NCBI RefSeq assembly: GCF_016908495.1 | Contig: NZ_JAFBDZ010000009.1 | Location: 1 to 57,653 of the forward strand | From: Rossellomorea pakistanensis | GTDB taxonomy: Bacteria > Bacillota > Bacilli > Bacillales > Bacillaceae_B | Length of the DNA: 57,653 bases | Reading direction: 5' to 3' | Shown: one piece after another, positions 8,728 through 18,804 of the stretch | How the letters are laid out: each line of letters opens with the position of its first letter | Position numbering within the stretch: position 1 is the first letter of the stretch | Made by a program: the position numbers and the translations under genes | Notes under the pieces: model-generated | What the model was told of the DNA's origin: nothing | Databases searched by the model: none | What the model saw: the letters and a program-made list of their open reading frames with translations, nothing else

Positions 8728-9498
8728 ATGAGTCAAAGAGAAGACATGACGCTTTATGAACATATAGGTGAATTACGAAAACGGCTCATGTTTGTAGTCG
8801 TTTTCTTCGTATTGGCGGTAATTGCGAGTTTCTTTTTAGCGGAACCATTAATTCGGTATTTACAGGGAGCAGACGAGGCTAAGGAATTGACCATGAATGC
8901 CTTTCGCATGACCGATCCTTTAAAGATTTATATGGAAATGATGATCTTTATCGCATTAATTATGACCTCACCAGTCATTTTATTTCAATTGTGGTCATTC
9001 GTGAGTCCAGGATTATACGAAAAAGAGAGAAAAGTGACACTGAGCTACATCCCTTTTTCTCTTATTCTATTTCTTGGGGGATTATCGTTTTCCTACTTTA
9101 TTCTCTTTCCATATGTTGTCGATTTTATGATGACTTTATCAGACAGCTTAGAAATTGAGCAGGTCATTGGAATCAATGAATATTTTCATTTTCTTTTTCA
9201 ACTCACTGTTCCATTTGGATTTTTATTTCAATTACCAGTTGTGATGCTGTTTTTAACACGATTAGGAATCGTTACACCGATGCAAATGGTGAAGATGCGT
9301 AAAATAGCCTACTTCTTATTACTGGTAATTGCAGCATTCATTACGCCGCCGGATATTGTTTCCCATCTAATGGTCACCGTACCGTTATTTATTTTATATG
9401 AAATTAGCCTTTGGATAAGCAAAATTGGCTATAAGAAAGCACTAGAGGCAGAGCAGAAATTAGAGCAAGAGCTATATGAGCAAGAAAATAGGGACTAA
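8728..9498 (+). CDS. tatC: Twin-arginine translocase receptor subunit TatC (TatCy type)
   Basis: TatC is the six-helix membrane receptor for twin-arginine signal peptides. The N-terminal HIGELRKRLM motif and six hydrophobic segments are visible; length is 256 residues from ATG 8728, close to B. subtilis TatCy. AGGA lies eight bases before this ATG. In-frame GTG 8707 and ATG 8719 could add up to seven residues, and GTG 8707 would overlap the tatA stop. Operon with tatA. Confidence 0.95.
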   Translation: MSQREDMTLYEHIGELRKRLMFVVVFFVLAVIASFFLAEPLIRYLQGADEAKELTMNAFRMTDPLKIYMEMMIFIALIMTSPVILFQLWSFVSPGLYEKERKVTLSYIPFSLILFLGGLSFSYFILFPYVVDFMMTLSDSLEIEQVIGINEYFHFLFQLTVPFGFLFQLPVVMLFLTRLGIVTPMQMVKMRKIAYFLLLVIAAFITPPDIVSHLMVTVPLFILYEISLWISKIGYKKALEAEQKLEQELYEQENRD

Positions 9499-9530
9499 GC
9501 CATTAAGGCTCGTCCCTATCTTTATTTTTT
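9489..9530 (+). terminator. Terminator after tatC
   Basis: TAGGGAC pairs with GTCCCTA, with inner AGCC/GGCT pairing, followed by TCTTTATTTTTT. It begins inside the last codons of tatC and ends just past the stop of the convergent ydiK. Confidence 0.75.
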
Positions 9531-9722
9531 CAAGTTTTTCTTTATCTTGAAATGTAAATTCACCATTCTTAAACCAGATCCGAAATCTAATGTCGCTAAT
9601 AATACAAGTAAGTAGGAAAAGAATCCCCAGCCTTGGTTATTAACATTTTGGATGGCAAAGTAGGTGAATAATACCCCAAGTATCATGTATATAAGGCCAC
9701 TGAACAAAGGTGATCTTCTCAT
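9522..9722 (-). CDS. ydiK: YdiK-like small membrane protein (DUF4305)
   Basis: The 66-residue protein has two hydrophobic segments (about 8-23 and 33-48) and a basic C-terminal tail. Sequence and position between tatC and the CPBP gene match B. subtilis YdiK of the DUF4305 family, whose function is unknown. Its ATG directly follows the stop of the upstream gene on the same strand (TAAATG), so the two are one transcript. Confidence 0.88.
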   Translation of the reverse strand: MRRSPLFSGLIYMILGVLFTYFAIQNVNNQGWGFFSYLLVLLATLDFGSGLRMVNLHFKIKKNLKK

Positions 9723-10466
9723 TTAAAATAATCCTCCAATAAATCCTGGTAAGTTTTCCGCTTCTTTCATTAATTTTTCAATATCTTCTCTAAAGATGGA
9801 TTGCATAAGAACAACCATCGTATTCATCGAAACATGGGCAATGATCGGCACGATAATTCTCTTTGAAACAACATAAAGGAAAGCAAAGGTAAATCCCATC
9901 GCGGAGTATAAAATAACATGCTCTGGTTCAAAGTGAGCAAACGCAAAGATCACTGAGCTAATCAAAGCGGATAAGAAGAAAGGAAAACGTTCGTATAGAG
10001 AACCGAAGATAATCTTCCTAAATACAATCTCTTCAAGGATAGGGCCAATGACAGAAGCAACCATCATTGAAATAGGTACAGTTTCAATGATATCAATAAT
10101 CATTTCCGTGTTTTCAGAACCCATCTCAATCCCTAACGCATACTCAATTTGAATGGCTATGCCTTGAGCGAAAAACGCCATAAATACGCCACCAATAGCC
10201 AAAAGTAATGAAAGGCCAGGCGAAAGTGGCTGCGATCGTTCTAAACGTGTTTGGTCATCCTTTGATTTATTTAAGATAAACCAAATAACGAGTAAACTCA
10301 CGGAAAAGCTAATGATTAACCAATACCCAGGAAGCACCTCTTCCAAATGCTTGGGTGCTTGATTCAAATATTCTACACCTATGTAATAGAGAAGGGGAAC
10401 CCCCACTACTCCAGAAAGCTGCATCAGTATATATACGGCAAGACAATAGAGAAAGTGCTTTTTCAC
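9723..10466 (-). CDS. ydiL: CPBP-family intramembrane metalloprotease (YdiL-like)
   Basis: This is a polytopic membrane protein of 247 residues with the CPBP/Abi motif: EEIVFR (EExxxR) in a helix near residue 145, then FAHFEPEH and a later His-containing helix that supply the metal-binding residues. Family members include Rce1-type prenyl proteases and bacteriocin self-immunity factors; the substrate is unknown here. It is transcribed with ydiK and convergent to tatC, as in B. subtilis. Confidence 0.9.
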   Translation of the reverse strand: MKKHFLYCLAVYILMQLSGVVGVPLLYYIGVEYLNQAPKHLEEVLPGYWLIISFSVSLLVIWFILNKSKDDQTRLERSQPLSPGLSLLLAIGGVFMAFFAQGIAIQIEYALGIEMGSENTEMIIDIIETVPISMMVASVIGPILEEIVFRKIIFGSLYERFPFFLSALISSVIFAFAHFEPEHVILYSAMGFTFAFLYVVSKRIIVPIIAHVSMNTMVVLMQSIFREDIEKLMKEAENLPGFIGGLF

Positions 10467-10587
10467 TACAACGAACTCCTTCTAAAATGGTCATATATTC
10501 TTTTCAATTCTACTAGTAAAAAAGGATAGGTTCAAATAAGAGGTATTTGAATAAAAAATGTTTTCACAAACTCTGTTGGTATTTGGA

Positions 10588-10735
10588 AAGGGATAGTTGA
10601 TTTCCTCTCTAGGGTGCTCGCTTTCCGCGGGGCGAGCGGTGAGCCTCCTCGTCGCCTTGCTCCTGCTTAGGTCTTACCTATCCCGCTTTTCCCGCAGGAG
10701 TCTCCCCCCTTCCGTTCCAATCAACCTTTTGAAAA
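10588..10735. repeat. Bacillaceae dispersed GC-rich repeat
   Basis: This block runs from about TAGTTGATTTCC to CCAATCAACC. It includes GCTCGCTTTCCGCGGGGCGAG, GTGAGCCTCCTCGTCGCC and CGCAGGAGTCTCCC segments. It is much richer in GC than its surroundings. The ends GTTGAT and ATCAAC form a terminal inverted repeat. I recognise this as a widespread non-coding intergenic repeat of Bacillaceae. No gene is supported in it. Confidence 0.7.
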
Positions 10736-10881
10736 AATTTATGTTCTCAAAACACATGACAAAAACAACAATCTTTTAGAAAAACAGCCTAATAAAAAGA
10801 TGTTATATTTGAGAAACAATATACATATAGTATTAGGGTGTGCTTATAGAAAAAAATCATGAAAATTTTTATTCAGGATAC

Positions 10882-10913
10882 TTGCAAAATGGATATGAAT
10901 TATTTATTATAAT
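10882..10913 (+). promoter_or_regulatory. SigA-type promoter of groESL
   Basis: TTGCAA (10882-10887) is followed after 17 bases by TATTAT (10905-10910), with an overlapping TATAAT at 10908-10913. The CIRCE operator lies directly downstream, so the start point falls within it or next to it. Confidence 0.75.
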
Positions 10914-10920
10914 AATTGTG

Positions 10921-10947
10921 TTAGCACTCAGTGAGTTCGAGTGCTAA
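10921..10947 (+). promoter_or_regulatory. CIRCE operator (HrcA binding site)
   Basis: TTAGCACTC-N9-GAGTGCTAA is a perfect copy of the CIRCE inverted repeat at which HrcA represses groESL and dnaK operons until heat shock. It lies 45 bases before groES. Confidence 0.98.
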
Positions 10948-10992
10948 TAAATAAACTTAATTTTTACATAACTATTGAGGAGGTTGTTTCAC

Positions 10993-11280
10993 TTGTTAAA
11001 ACCACTAGGTGATCGCGTTGTTATTGAACTAGTAGAATCTGAAGAAAAGACTGCAAGCGGTATTGTTCTTCCTGATTCAGCAAAAGAGAAACCGCAAGAA
11101 GGTAAGGTTGTTGCTGTAGGTACAGGTCGCGTTCTTGACAGCGGTGAGAAAGTAGCTCTAGAAGTTGCTGAGGGTGATCGAATCATCTTCTCTAAATATG
11201 CTGGTACTGAAGTGAAATACCAAGGCACAGAATATTTAATCCTTCGTGATAGCGATATTCTTGCTGTTATTGGTGAGTAA
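10993..11280 (+). CDS. groES: Co-chaperonin GroES
   Basis: GroES forms the heptameric lid of the GroEL folding chamber. The 95-residue protein begins [13 protein letters not shown] with a TTG start at 10993, seven bases after GAGGAGG; B. subtilis groES also uses TTG. The mobile loop appears as [17 protein letters not shown] near residues 16-32. Under CIRCE/HrcA control. groEL follows after 60 bases, with a very similar ribosome-binding site (GAGGAGGTTGTTTCA). Confidence 0.98.
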   Translation: MLKPLGDRVVIELVESEEKTASGIVLPDSAKEKPQEGKVVAVGTGRVLDSGEKVALEVAEGDRIIFSKYAGTEVKYQGTEYLILRDSDILAVIGE

Positions 11281-11298
11281 TTAAAGATAATAGCTTAA

Positions 11299-12975
<1,677 letters not shown>

Positions 12976-13050
12976 TGACCGTTCAACCCCTTGAAATATA
13001 AGGGTTTTGAAGTGGTTTGCTAACAAAATGCTAACATAATGAAAAATAAA

Positions 13051-13096
13051 AGAGGCTTCTCATTAGTTAATTTAGCTTTTGAGAAGCCTCTTTTTC
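13051..13096 (+). terminator. Terminator downstream of groEL
   Basis: GAGGCTTCTCA pairs with TGAGAAGCCTC (11 bp perfect) around a 17-base loop, followed by TTTTT. A weaker hairpin AACCCCTT/AAGGGTT at 12985-13006 lies closer to the groEL stop. The remaining bases up to the promoter at 13288 show no gene. Confidence 0.85.
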
Positions 13097-13287
13097 AGTT
13101 CTTTTGTTAAATATACGACTAATTAAACAAATAACGGATTCTTGTTTCATTTAATATTTATTCTTAAGAGGTGGTAAACACCTTACACATCAAAAGGTAA
13201 TAGCCTATTTTAATGTTTTTTTTCACTATATCTAAAAATATTAAATAAAAATTAGACTGAATTCTTTGTTAAAAATACGAAAACATA

Positions 13288-13332
13288 TTGACAATCAAAT
13301 ATCTATATCCTACTATGTGATAATAGTTATCA
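13288..13332 (+). promoter_or_regulatory. SigA promoter with overlapping Fur-type box upstream of the nikA-like gene
   Basis: TTGACA (13288-13293), 17 bases, then TACTAT (13311-13316) is a near-consensus promoter. Immediately after it, TGATAATAGTTATCA (13318-13332) matches the Bacillus 7-1-7 Fur box TGATAATNATTATCA with one mismatch. A repressor bound there would block the start point. This points to iron-responsive (Fur) control; Zur or PerR boxes have different consensus flanks and fit less well. Confidence 0.75.
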
Positions 13333-13356
13333 TTTTCAATTAGGGGGGCGAGTGCT

Positions 13357-14982
13357 ATGGCAAAACCAATATATATAAAACATTTTTTGCTTATATCTGT
13401 AATTGTCCTTATGTTATCTTTGGCATTACTTGGTTGTTCAAGTAATTCAGCAGGAAATATGGAGTCTACCAGTGAAAGTAGCAATATGTTTACTTTTGCA
13501 TGGCCTAGGGATATAGGAGAGATGAATCCACATGTTTATAATCCATCTCAATTATTTGCTCAATCCATGCTATATGAACCTTTAGTTAGCTACCAAGATG
13601 GGGGGGAACTAAAACCACATTTAGCAGAATCATGGGAAATTTCCGATGATGGGAAAGAATACCTGTTCCACTTACGTAAAGATGTGAAGTTTTCTGATGG
13701 TACAAGTTTTAATGCAGAAATTGTGAAGAAGAACTTTGATGCAATATTAAAAAATGTAGATATGCATGGATGGTTAGGATTTATTCCGAAGATCGCTCAA
13801 ACAGAGGCTATCGATGAGTATACATTTAAATTAACATTAACAGAACCCTATTATCCTACAATTCAAGAATTAGCTGTTGTACGCCCAGTTCGATTCTTAG
13901 GGGAAGCTGGTTTTCCTCAAGACGGTGACACTTCAAAAGGTGTAGAAAAGCCAATTGGGACTGGTCCATGGGTATTAGATGAATATAAAGTAGATGAATT
14001 TGCTGTATTTAAACGTAACGAAAATTATTGGGGAGAACACCCAAGTGTAGAGAAAATTAAAGTTAAAGTCATTCCTGATGCTGAAACACGCATACTCGCT
14101 TTCGAAAAAGGGGACTTAGACCTTGTTTATGGAGAAGGTGTTATCAGTATAGATTCTTTTAAGCAATTAGAGTCCACAGGTTCCTATGGAACTAGCATTT
14201 CTGAGCCAGTCGCCACTAGACAGCTAGTTATGAATACGAATAAAGAACAGCTTTCTGATGTACGTGTTCGCCAAGCATTACATTATGGATTTAATAAACA
14301 AGCAATGGTTGAAGGTGTGACATCTGGATTAGAAGAGAAGGCTGACTATATCTTACCAACAAACTTACCTTACACTTCAAATGTTGATACGACCAAGGTT
14401 GAATATAATGTTGAAAAAGCGAAACAATTATTAGATGAAGCAGGCTGGATGTTGCCAGAGGGTAAAAATGTACGTGAAAAAGACGGGAAACCACTTGAAA
14501 TTGAGTTGATGTATAACTCTGCTGAAGTAATCCAAAAAACAATGGCTGAAACATTACAGTCTGAGTGGGCGGGTTTAGGTGTAAAACTAAATATTGTCGG
14601 AGTTGAACTTACCACTCAAGTGGAAAGATTCAAAGCGAATGAGTTTGATATGAATTTTTATAGTAACTTTGGTGCACCATATGATCCGCATACTTTCGTA
14701 AACATGATGAACACAGAAGGATTTGGATTTAGAGAAGCGATTTCATCCTATCCTAATAAAGAAGAGTTAATGATCCAAATAGCTGAAGTTCAAAAAACAA
14801 CGGATGAAAACGAACGTCAACAGCTTTACACGGCAATCTTAGGCTCATTACAAGAGCAAAGTGCTATTGTACCTATTTCGTATATTAAGAAAATAGCAAT
14901 TTATCAAAAGGATGTTTCTAATTTTACATTCCCTGGTAACCGAGATGAACATCCATTTACAGGGATTAGTGTAAACGAGTAA
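13357..14982 (+). CDS. NikA/OppA-family metal (metallophore) ABC transporter binding lipoprotein
   Basis: The 541-residue extracytoplasmic solute-binding protein of family 5 has lipobox LLGC (Cys27). Sequence blocks such as NPHVYNPSQLFAQSMLYEPLV, PIGTGPW, FKRNENYWGE and GAPYDPHTFVN closely match E. coli NikA. Relatives include CntA, which binds staphylopine-metal complexes. It is first in a five-gene ABC operon under a Fur-type box, so the physiological ligand may be an iron or other metal chelate rather than nickel. No metallophore synthesis genes are nearby. Confidence 0.85.
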   Translation: MAKPIYIKHFLLISVIVLMLSLALLGCSSNSAGNMESTSESSNMFTFAWPRDIGEMNPHVYNPSQLFAQSMLYEPLVSYQDGGELKPHLAESWEISDDGKEYLFHLRKDVKFSDGTSFNAEIVKKNFDAILKNVDMHGWLGFIPKIAQTEAIDEYTFKLTLTEPYYPTIQELAVVRPVRFLGEAGFPQDGDTSKGVEKPIGTGPWVLDEYKVDEFAVFKRNENYWGEHPSVEKIKVKVIPDAETRILAFEKGDLDLVYGEGVISIDSFKQLESTGSYGTSISEPVATRQLVMNTNKEQLSDVRVRQALHYGFNKQAMVEGVTSGLEEKADYILPTNLPYTSNVDTTKVEYNVEKAKQLLDEAGWMLPEGKNVREKDGKPLEIELMYNSAEVIQKTMAETLQSEWAGLGVKLNIVGVELTTQVERFKANEFDMNFYSNFGAPYDPHTFVNMMNTEGFGFREAISSYPNKEELMIQIAEVQKTTDENERQQLYTAILGSLQEQSAIVPISYIKKIAIYQKDVSNFTFPGNRDEHPFTGISVNE

Positions 14983-15000
14983 GCGACAGGAGAGGTTTTT

Positions 15001-15945
15001 ATGGGTACTTATGTCTTGAAACGAATAATGACCATCGTTCCAATCTTTCTTATTGCTACTCTACTAACATTCGGAATGATTAACCTATCACCAGTGGATC
15101 CAGCTGAGGCATACTTTGCTGCAGCACATATCCAAGCGACAGATGAGATGTTGGAACAAAAAAGACATGAGTTTGGCTTAGATCAACCTCTTCTAATCCA
15201 ATATGTGAACGCCCTTATTAAGATATGCCAACTTGATTTTGGCATATCTTATGTTACGAATAAACCTGTATGGGAAGAGATTTCTTCGCGATTGCCAGCA
15301 ACTATTCAGTTAACTATAGGCAGTCTTTTGATTGCAATTTTAGTAAGTATCCCTTTGGGGTTTTTAGCAGGTATAAAGAAGAACAGTGCTATTGATCATT
15401 TTAGTCGATTCCTCTCTTTTATAGGGGCATCGATTCCATCATTTTGGCTTGGATATTTATTGATCTTTTTCTTTTCTGTAAAACTAGACCTTTTCCCAGT
15501 AGAAGGTACGGGAACTTGGAAGCATTTAATTTTGCCTTCAGTCACGTTGGCTTTCCCTTTAATAGCTTTATATACTCGCCTGTTACGCGCAAGTGCTCTT
15601 GATAATTTACAAGAGTCTTATGTGCTTTTTGCACGGACGAGGGGAATTCATGAAAAGATTATAATGGGGAAGCATGTACTAAGAATTGCTATTTCTCCTA
15701 TGATTACTGGGCTTGGAATGAATTTAGGGAACTTATTGACTGGGGCTATTATTGTAGAGGCAGTCTTTTCGTGGCCAGGGTTTGGGCGGTATTTTATTGA
15801 TGCTATTTTTAACCGTGATGCTCCTGTTATTCAAGGCTATGTACTATTAGCAGCGGGAGTATTTCTTGTCAGCAACTTAATTGTTGACCTTATTCAAATG
15901 TATATTGACCCACGTATTTCCAGAAAAGGAAGGCAGTATCAATGA
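15001..15945 (+). CDS. NikB/OppB-family ABC transporter permease
   Basis: The 314-residue inner-membrane permease has six predicted helices and the conserved cytoplasmic loop near residues 215-240. The downstream segment EAVFSWPGFGRYFIDAI is typical of NikB/DppB proteins. RBS AGGAGAGG precedes ATG 15001. It overlaps the next permease by four bases. It would pair with the next protein to form the translocation pore fed by the NikA-like lipoprotein. Confidence 0.9.
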   Translation: MGTYVLKRIMTIVPIFLIATLLTFGMINLSPVDPAEAYFAAAHIQATDEMLEQKRHEFGLDQPLLIQYVNALIKICQLDFGISYVTNKPVWEEISSRLPATIQLTIGSLLIAILVSIPLGFLAGIKKNSAIDHFSRFLSFIGASIPSFWLGYLLIFFFSVKLDLFPVEGTGTWKHLILPSVTLAFPLIALYTRLLRASALDNLQESYVLFARTRGIHEKIIMGKHVLRIAISPMITGLGMNLGNLLTGAIIVEAVFSWPGFGRYFIDAIFNRDAPVIQGYVLLAAGVFLVSNLIVDLIQMYIDPRISRKGRQYQ

Positions 15946-16772
15946 TAGCAATGTTTCGTGGTGTATTAAAAAGTCAAAAAGTGATTGTCATATGTTCTCT
16001 AATACTGTGTATATTATTTTTGATCACAATATTTGCTCCGTGGCTTGCACCTAATGACCCGATCGCTGTTAATTTAGCTCATAAATTACAGCCGCCTTCT
16101 TTGGATTATCCATTAGGGACAGATCATTTAGGTCGATGTACGTTTTCACGTATCTTATATGGGGCTCGAATATCGTTAGGCTTTGCCTTGCTAATTTTCT
16201 TTTCAGCTTTAAGTATTGGTTTAATCATTGGTATCATTGCTGGATATATAGGTGGTTGGGTTGATCAATTGCTAATGAGGATCGGTGATGGTCTTATGGC
16301 GATCCCAAGCCTTTTGTTTGTTCTTGGATTTGTTGGTATTTGGGGAGCGGGTCTTAAACAAGTCATTTTAGGGTTAATTCTCGTACAATGGGTTTATTAC
16401 GCAAGGGTAATACGAGGAATGGTCCTAAGCCTGAAAGAACAGAACTATATTATAGCGGCTAAAATTAGCGGTTCTTCTACATCGACTATCATGAAGAAAC
16501 ATATTGTTCCAAATGTTCTACCATCACTAGCAGTAATGGGAACATTAGAAATGGGTTGGGCAATTATGAATTTATCATCTATGTCCTTTTTAGGCTTAGG
16601 TGTGCAACCCCCTACTCCAGAATGGGGGGCGATGATTCTTGAAGGGAAGTCCTATATCAGAACAAATCCTACATTAATGATTTATCCGGGTTTAATGATT
16701 ATGCTAGTCGTTGTTACCTTTAATTTATTAGGTGAATCACTATCAGAACGGTTTGGGGTTAAACGCCGCTAA
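15942..16772 (+). CDS. NikC/OppC-family ABC transporter permease
   Basis: The 276-residue permease shows the N-terminal helix, then APWLAPNDP and LGTDHLGRCTFSRILYGAR. The latter is the hallmark LGTDxxGRD-type motif of DppC/NikC proteins, with the usual Asp replaced by Cys. The EAA-like loop is seen as AAKISGSSTSTIMKKHIVPN near 165-185. ATGA overlap with the upstream permease shows coupling. Confidence 0.9.
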   Translation: MIAMFRGVLKSQKVIVICSLILCILFLITIFAPWLAPNDPIAVNLAHKLQPPSLDYPLGTDHLGRCTFSRILYGARISLGFALLIFFSALSIGLIIGIIAGYIGGWVDQLLMRIGDGLMAIPSLLFVLGFVGIWGAGLKQVILGLILVQWVYYARVIRGMVLSLKEQNYIIAAKISGSSTSTIMKKHIVPNVLPSLAVMGTLEMGWAIMNLSSMSFLGLGVQPPTPEWGAMILEGKSYIRTNPTLMIYPGLMIMLVVVTFNLLGESLSERFGVKRR

Positions 16773-16794
16773 ATGAAAAAGGACTGTTGAATAT

Positions 16795-17622
16795 ATGGAA
16801 GCAAATGAGCGAGACATTTTAAATGTAAAAGACTTACATGTGCAAGTAAGAAACAATAAAGGCTTTTCTACACTTGTTCAGGATGTTAATTTTGGAATTA
16901 AAAAAGGGAAGATTCTGGGTCTTGTTGGGGAAAGTGGTAGTGGTAAAACTGTTACAAGTATGTCTATTCTACAGCTACATGAGAAGAATATGGATATTAG
17001 AGGGAGCATTATACTACAAGATAGGGAATTGAATGGTCTAGAAAACAAAGAAATGCGGAAAGTTCGAGGAAAGGAAATTGCTTTTATTATGCAAAATCCG
17101 ATGAATGCCTTTACTCCCGTTTTTACGATCGGCCACCAATTTTCTGAGACGATTAGATCGCATACTTCATTAAATAAAAAGCAAGCAAAGGAGCTTGCGA
17201 CTGATGTGATGGAAAGTGTAAATTTGCCAGATCCCAATAAATTGTTAAAAAGCTATCCATTTCAGTTAAGTGGTGGAATGCTTCAACGAGTTATGATTGC
17301 GATGGCTGCATGCTTAAAACCGGCAGTTGTTATTGCAGATGAGCCAACTACAGCACTTGATCTTCATAGCCAATTATTAGTACTTCGTCTATTAGATAAG
17401 ATTCGTTCTGAGTATGGAACATCTATTCTTCTTATTTCACATGATCTTGGAGTTATTTCAGAGTTAGCTGACGATGTAATCGTGATGCGGCATGGGAGAA
17501 TAGTAGAAACTGCAAATGTATTAGAACTATTTGATAATCCACAACATGAGTACACGAAGAAGCTGTTAAGAACAAGGCCAACCTTATATTCTCAAAAACA
17601 ACCCTATTCTTATATGTTGTAA
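16795..17622 (+). CDS. NikD/OppD-family ABC transporter ATPase
   Basis: The cytoplasmic ATPase of 275 residues has Walker A GESGSGKT near 43-50, Q-loop MQNPMNAF, signature LSGGMLQR and Walker B VVIADEPTTALD. The C-terminal EYTKKLL segment is that of the peptide/nickel importer class. It is the fourth gene of the operon and would pair with the following ATPase. Confidence 0.92.
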   Translation: MEANERDILNVKDLHVQVRNNKGFSTLVQDVNFGIKKGKILGLVGESGSGKTVTSMSILQLHEKNMDIRGSIILQDRELNGLENKEMRKVRGKEIAFIMQNPMNAFTPVFTIGHQFSETIRSHTSLNKKQAKELATDVMESVNLPDPNKLLKSYPFQLSGGMLQRVMIAMAACLKPAVVIADEPTTALDLHSQLLVLRLLDKIRSEYGTSILLISHDLGVISELADDVIVMRHGRIVETANVLELFDNPQHEYTKKLLRTRPTLYSQKQPYSYML

Positions 17623-17655
17623 CGGGCAAAACGAATTTCCCAAGAGGTGGAACCA

Positions 17656-18477
17656 TTGAGCTTATTAGAGGTAAAACAAGTAAACTTTAGCTATAATTCT
17701 AAAAATTTTTTTAAAGGCAAGGTCCAAACAAATAATATTCTTAATGAGATTTCCTTTGTTATTGAAGAAGGAAAATGTTTGGGGTTAATTGGTACAAGCG
17801 GAGCTGGGAAAAGTACTTTAGGGAAAGTAATTCTCGGAATTCAACGCCCACAGCAAGGTAAGGTTTTGTTTCAAGGATATGATATTTACAATTTAAATAA
17901 AGCTATCAAACAAAAAATACGCCGTGACCTTCAAGTTGTATTTCAGGACTCAAATTCCGCTGTTAATCCCCGAATGACAGCCGAACAAATTATAAGTGAG
18001 CCGTTAGAGAACTTTGAAAAGCTATCTATTGGAGAAAAAAGAAGAATGGTCATTGAGCTATTAGAAAGAGTAGGCTTAAGTGAAAGGGATCTAAAAAAAT
18101 ACCCTCACCAATTTAGTGGTGGACAATTGCAAAGGATAAATATTGCTAGAGCAATTGCTCTTCAACCCAAATTAATCGTCCTTGACGAATCAGTTAGTAG
18201 TTTAGATATGGTTACACAAAGCTTAATTTTACAATTATTAAGCGACTTAAAAGATGACTTCGGCTTATCTTATCTTTTTATCACACATGATATTAAAGCA
18301 GCTTTCTCGATATCTGATCAAATTGGTGTCCTGGAAAAAGGAGAATTGATTGAACTTTACGATTCAAAAGACCAATTTTTTTCATCCAAACACCCTATAG
18401 TTAAACGATTAAGAGAATCTATCCTTGCTGAACACCCGCGTTTTCGTACAATTTCAACGAAGGTAAACTGGGTTTGA
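17656..18477 (+). CDS. NikE/OppF-family ABC transporter ATPase
   Basis: This is the second ATPase, 273 residues, with Walker A GTSGAGKST, signature FSGGQLQR and Walker B LIVLDESVSSLD. I chose TTG 17656 because AGAGGTGG lies seven bases upstream and the protein then begins MSLLEVKQVNFSY like NikE. An in-frame GTG at 17647 would lack a ribosome-binding site. Last gene of the ABC operon; a terminator follows about 100 bases on. Confidence 0.9.
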   Translation: MSLLEVKQVNFSYNSKNFFKGKVQTNNILNEISFVIEEGKCLGLIGTSGAGKSTLGKVILGIQRPQQGKVLFQGYDIYNLNKAIKQKIRRDLQVVFQDSNSAVNPRMTAEQIISEPLENFEKLSIGEKRRMVIELLERVGLSERDLKKYPHQFSGGQLQRINIARAIALQPKLIVLDESVSSLDMVTQSLILQLLSDLKDDFGLSYLFITHDIKAAFSISDQIGVLEKGELIELYDSKDQFFSSKHPIVKRLRESILAEHPRFRTISTKVNWV

Positions 18478-18576
18478 CACAAATAGATTATCTAAATAAT
18501 CGCGAAGTTAGATAGGATAAAATGTAAATTTTTGGTTCTAACGATGACTCTAAAAAGTTAGTAAGACATTTGCGTA

Positions 18577-18600
18577 AGGACAGGGAAACCTGTCTTTTTC
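18577..18600 (+). terminator. Terminator of the Nik-like operon
   Basis: GACAGG-GAAA-CCTGTC followed by TTTTT: a compact GNRA-loop hairpin with a U-tract. The rest of 18,478-18,804 shows no gene; a promoter for the MATE gene is expected but I cannot point to clear boxes. Confidence 0.85.
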
Positions 18601-18804
18601 TACATAATGAAAGAGATTATACTTTGTAATTATTAGGTAATTGTTGGTTAGGATTTATGAGTGTTCTTAAAGCGGGTATGTATCATGATGGAATAAAAAT
18701 TTCAGGTCTAGGTAAGCCCCAAATTACCAGGCAATAATGGTTAACTGTAAAAGATAAACAAGTAGCTTCAACCGTTTAAGATATACATCAAGCAGGAGGA
18801 ATTT

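Noticed and set aside
13357..18477. Firm annotation as a nickel transporter
   Set aside because: Sequence is NikA-like, but the Fur-type operator and CntA resemblance leave iron or metallophore chelates equally possible, so no nik gene symbols were given.
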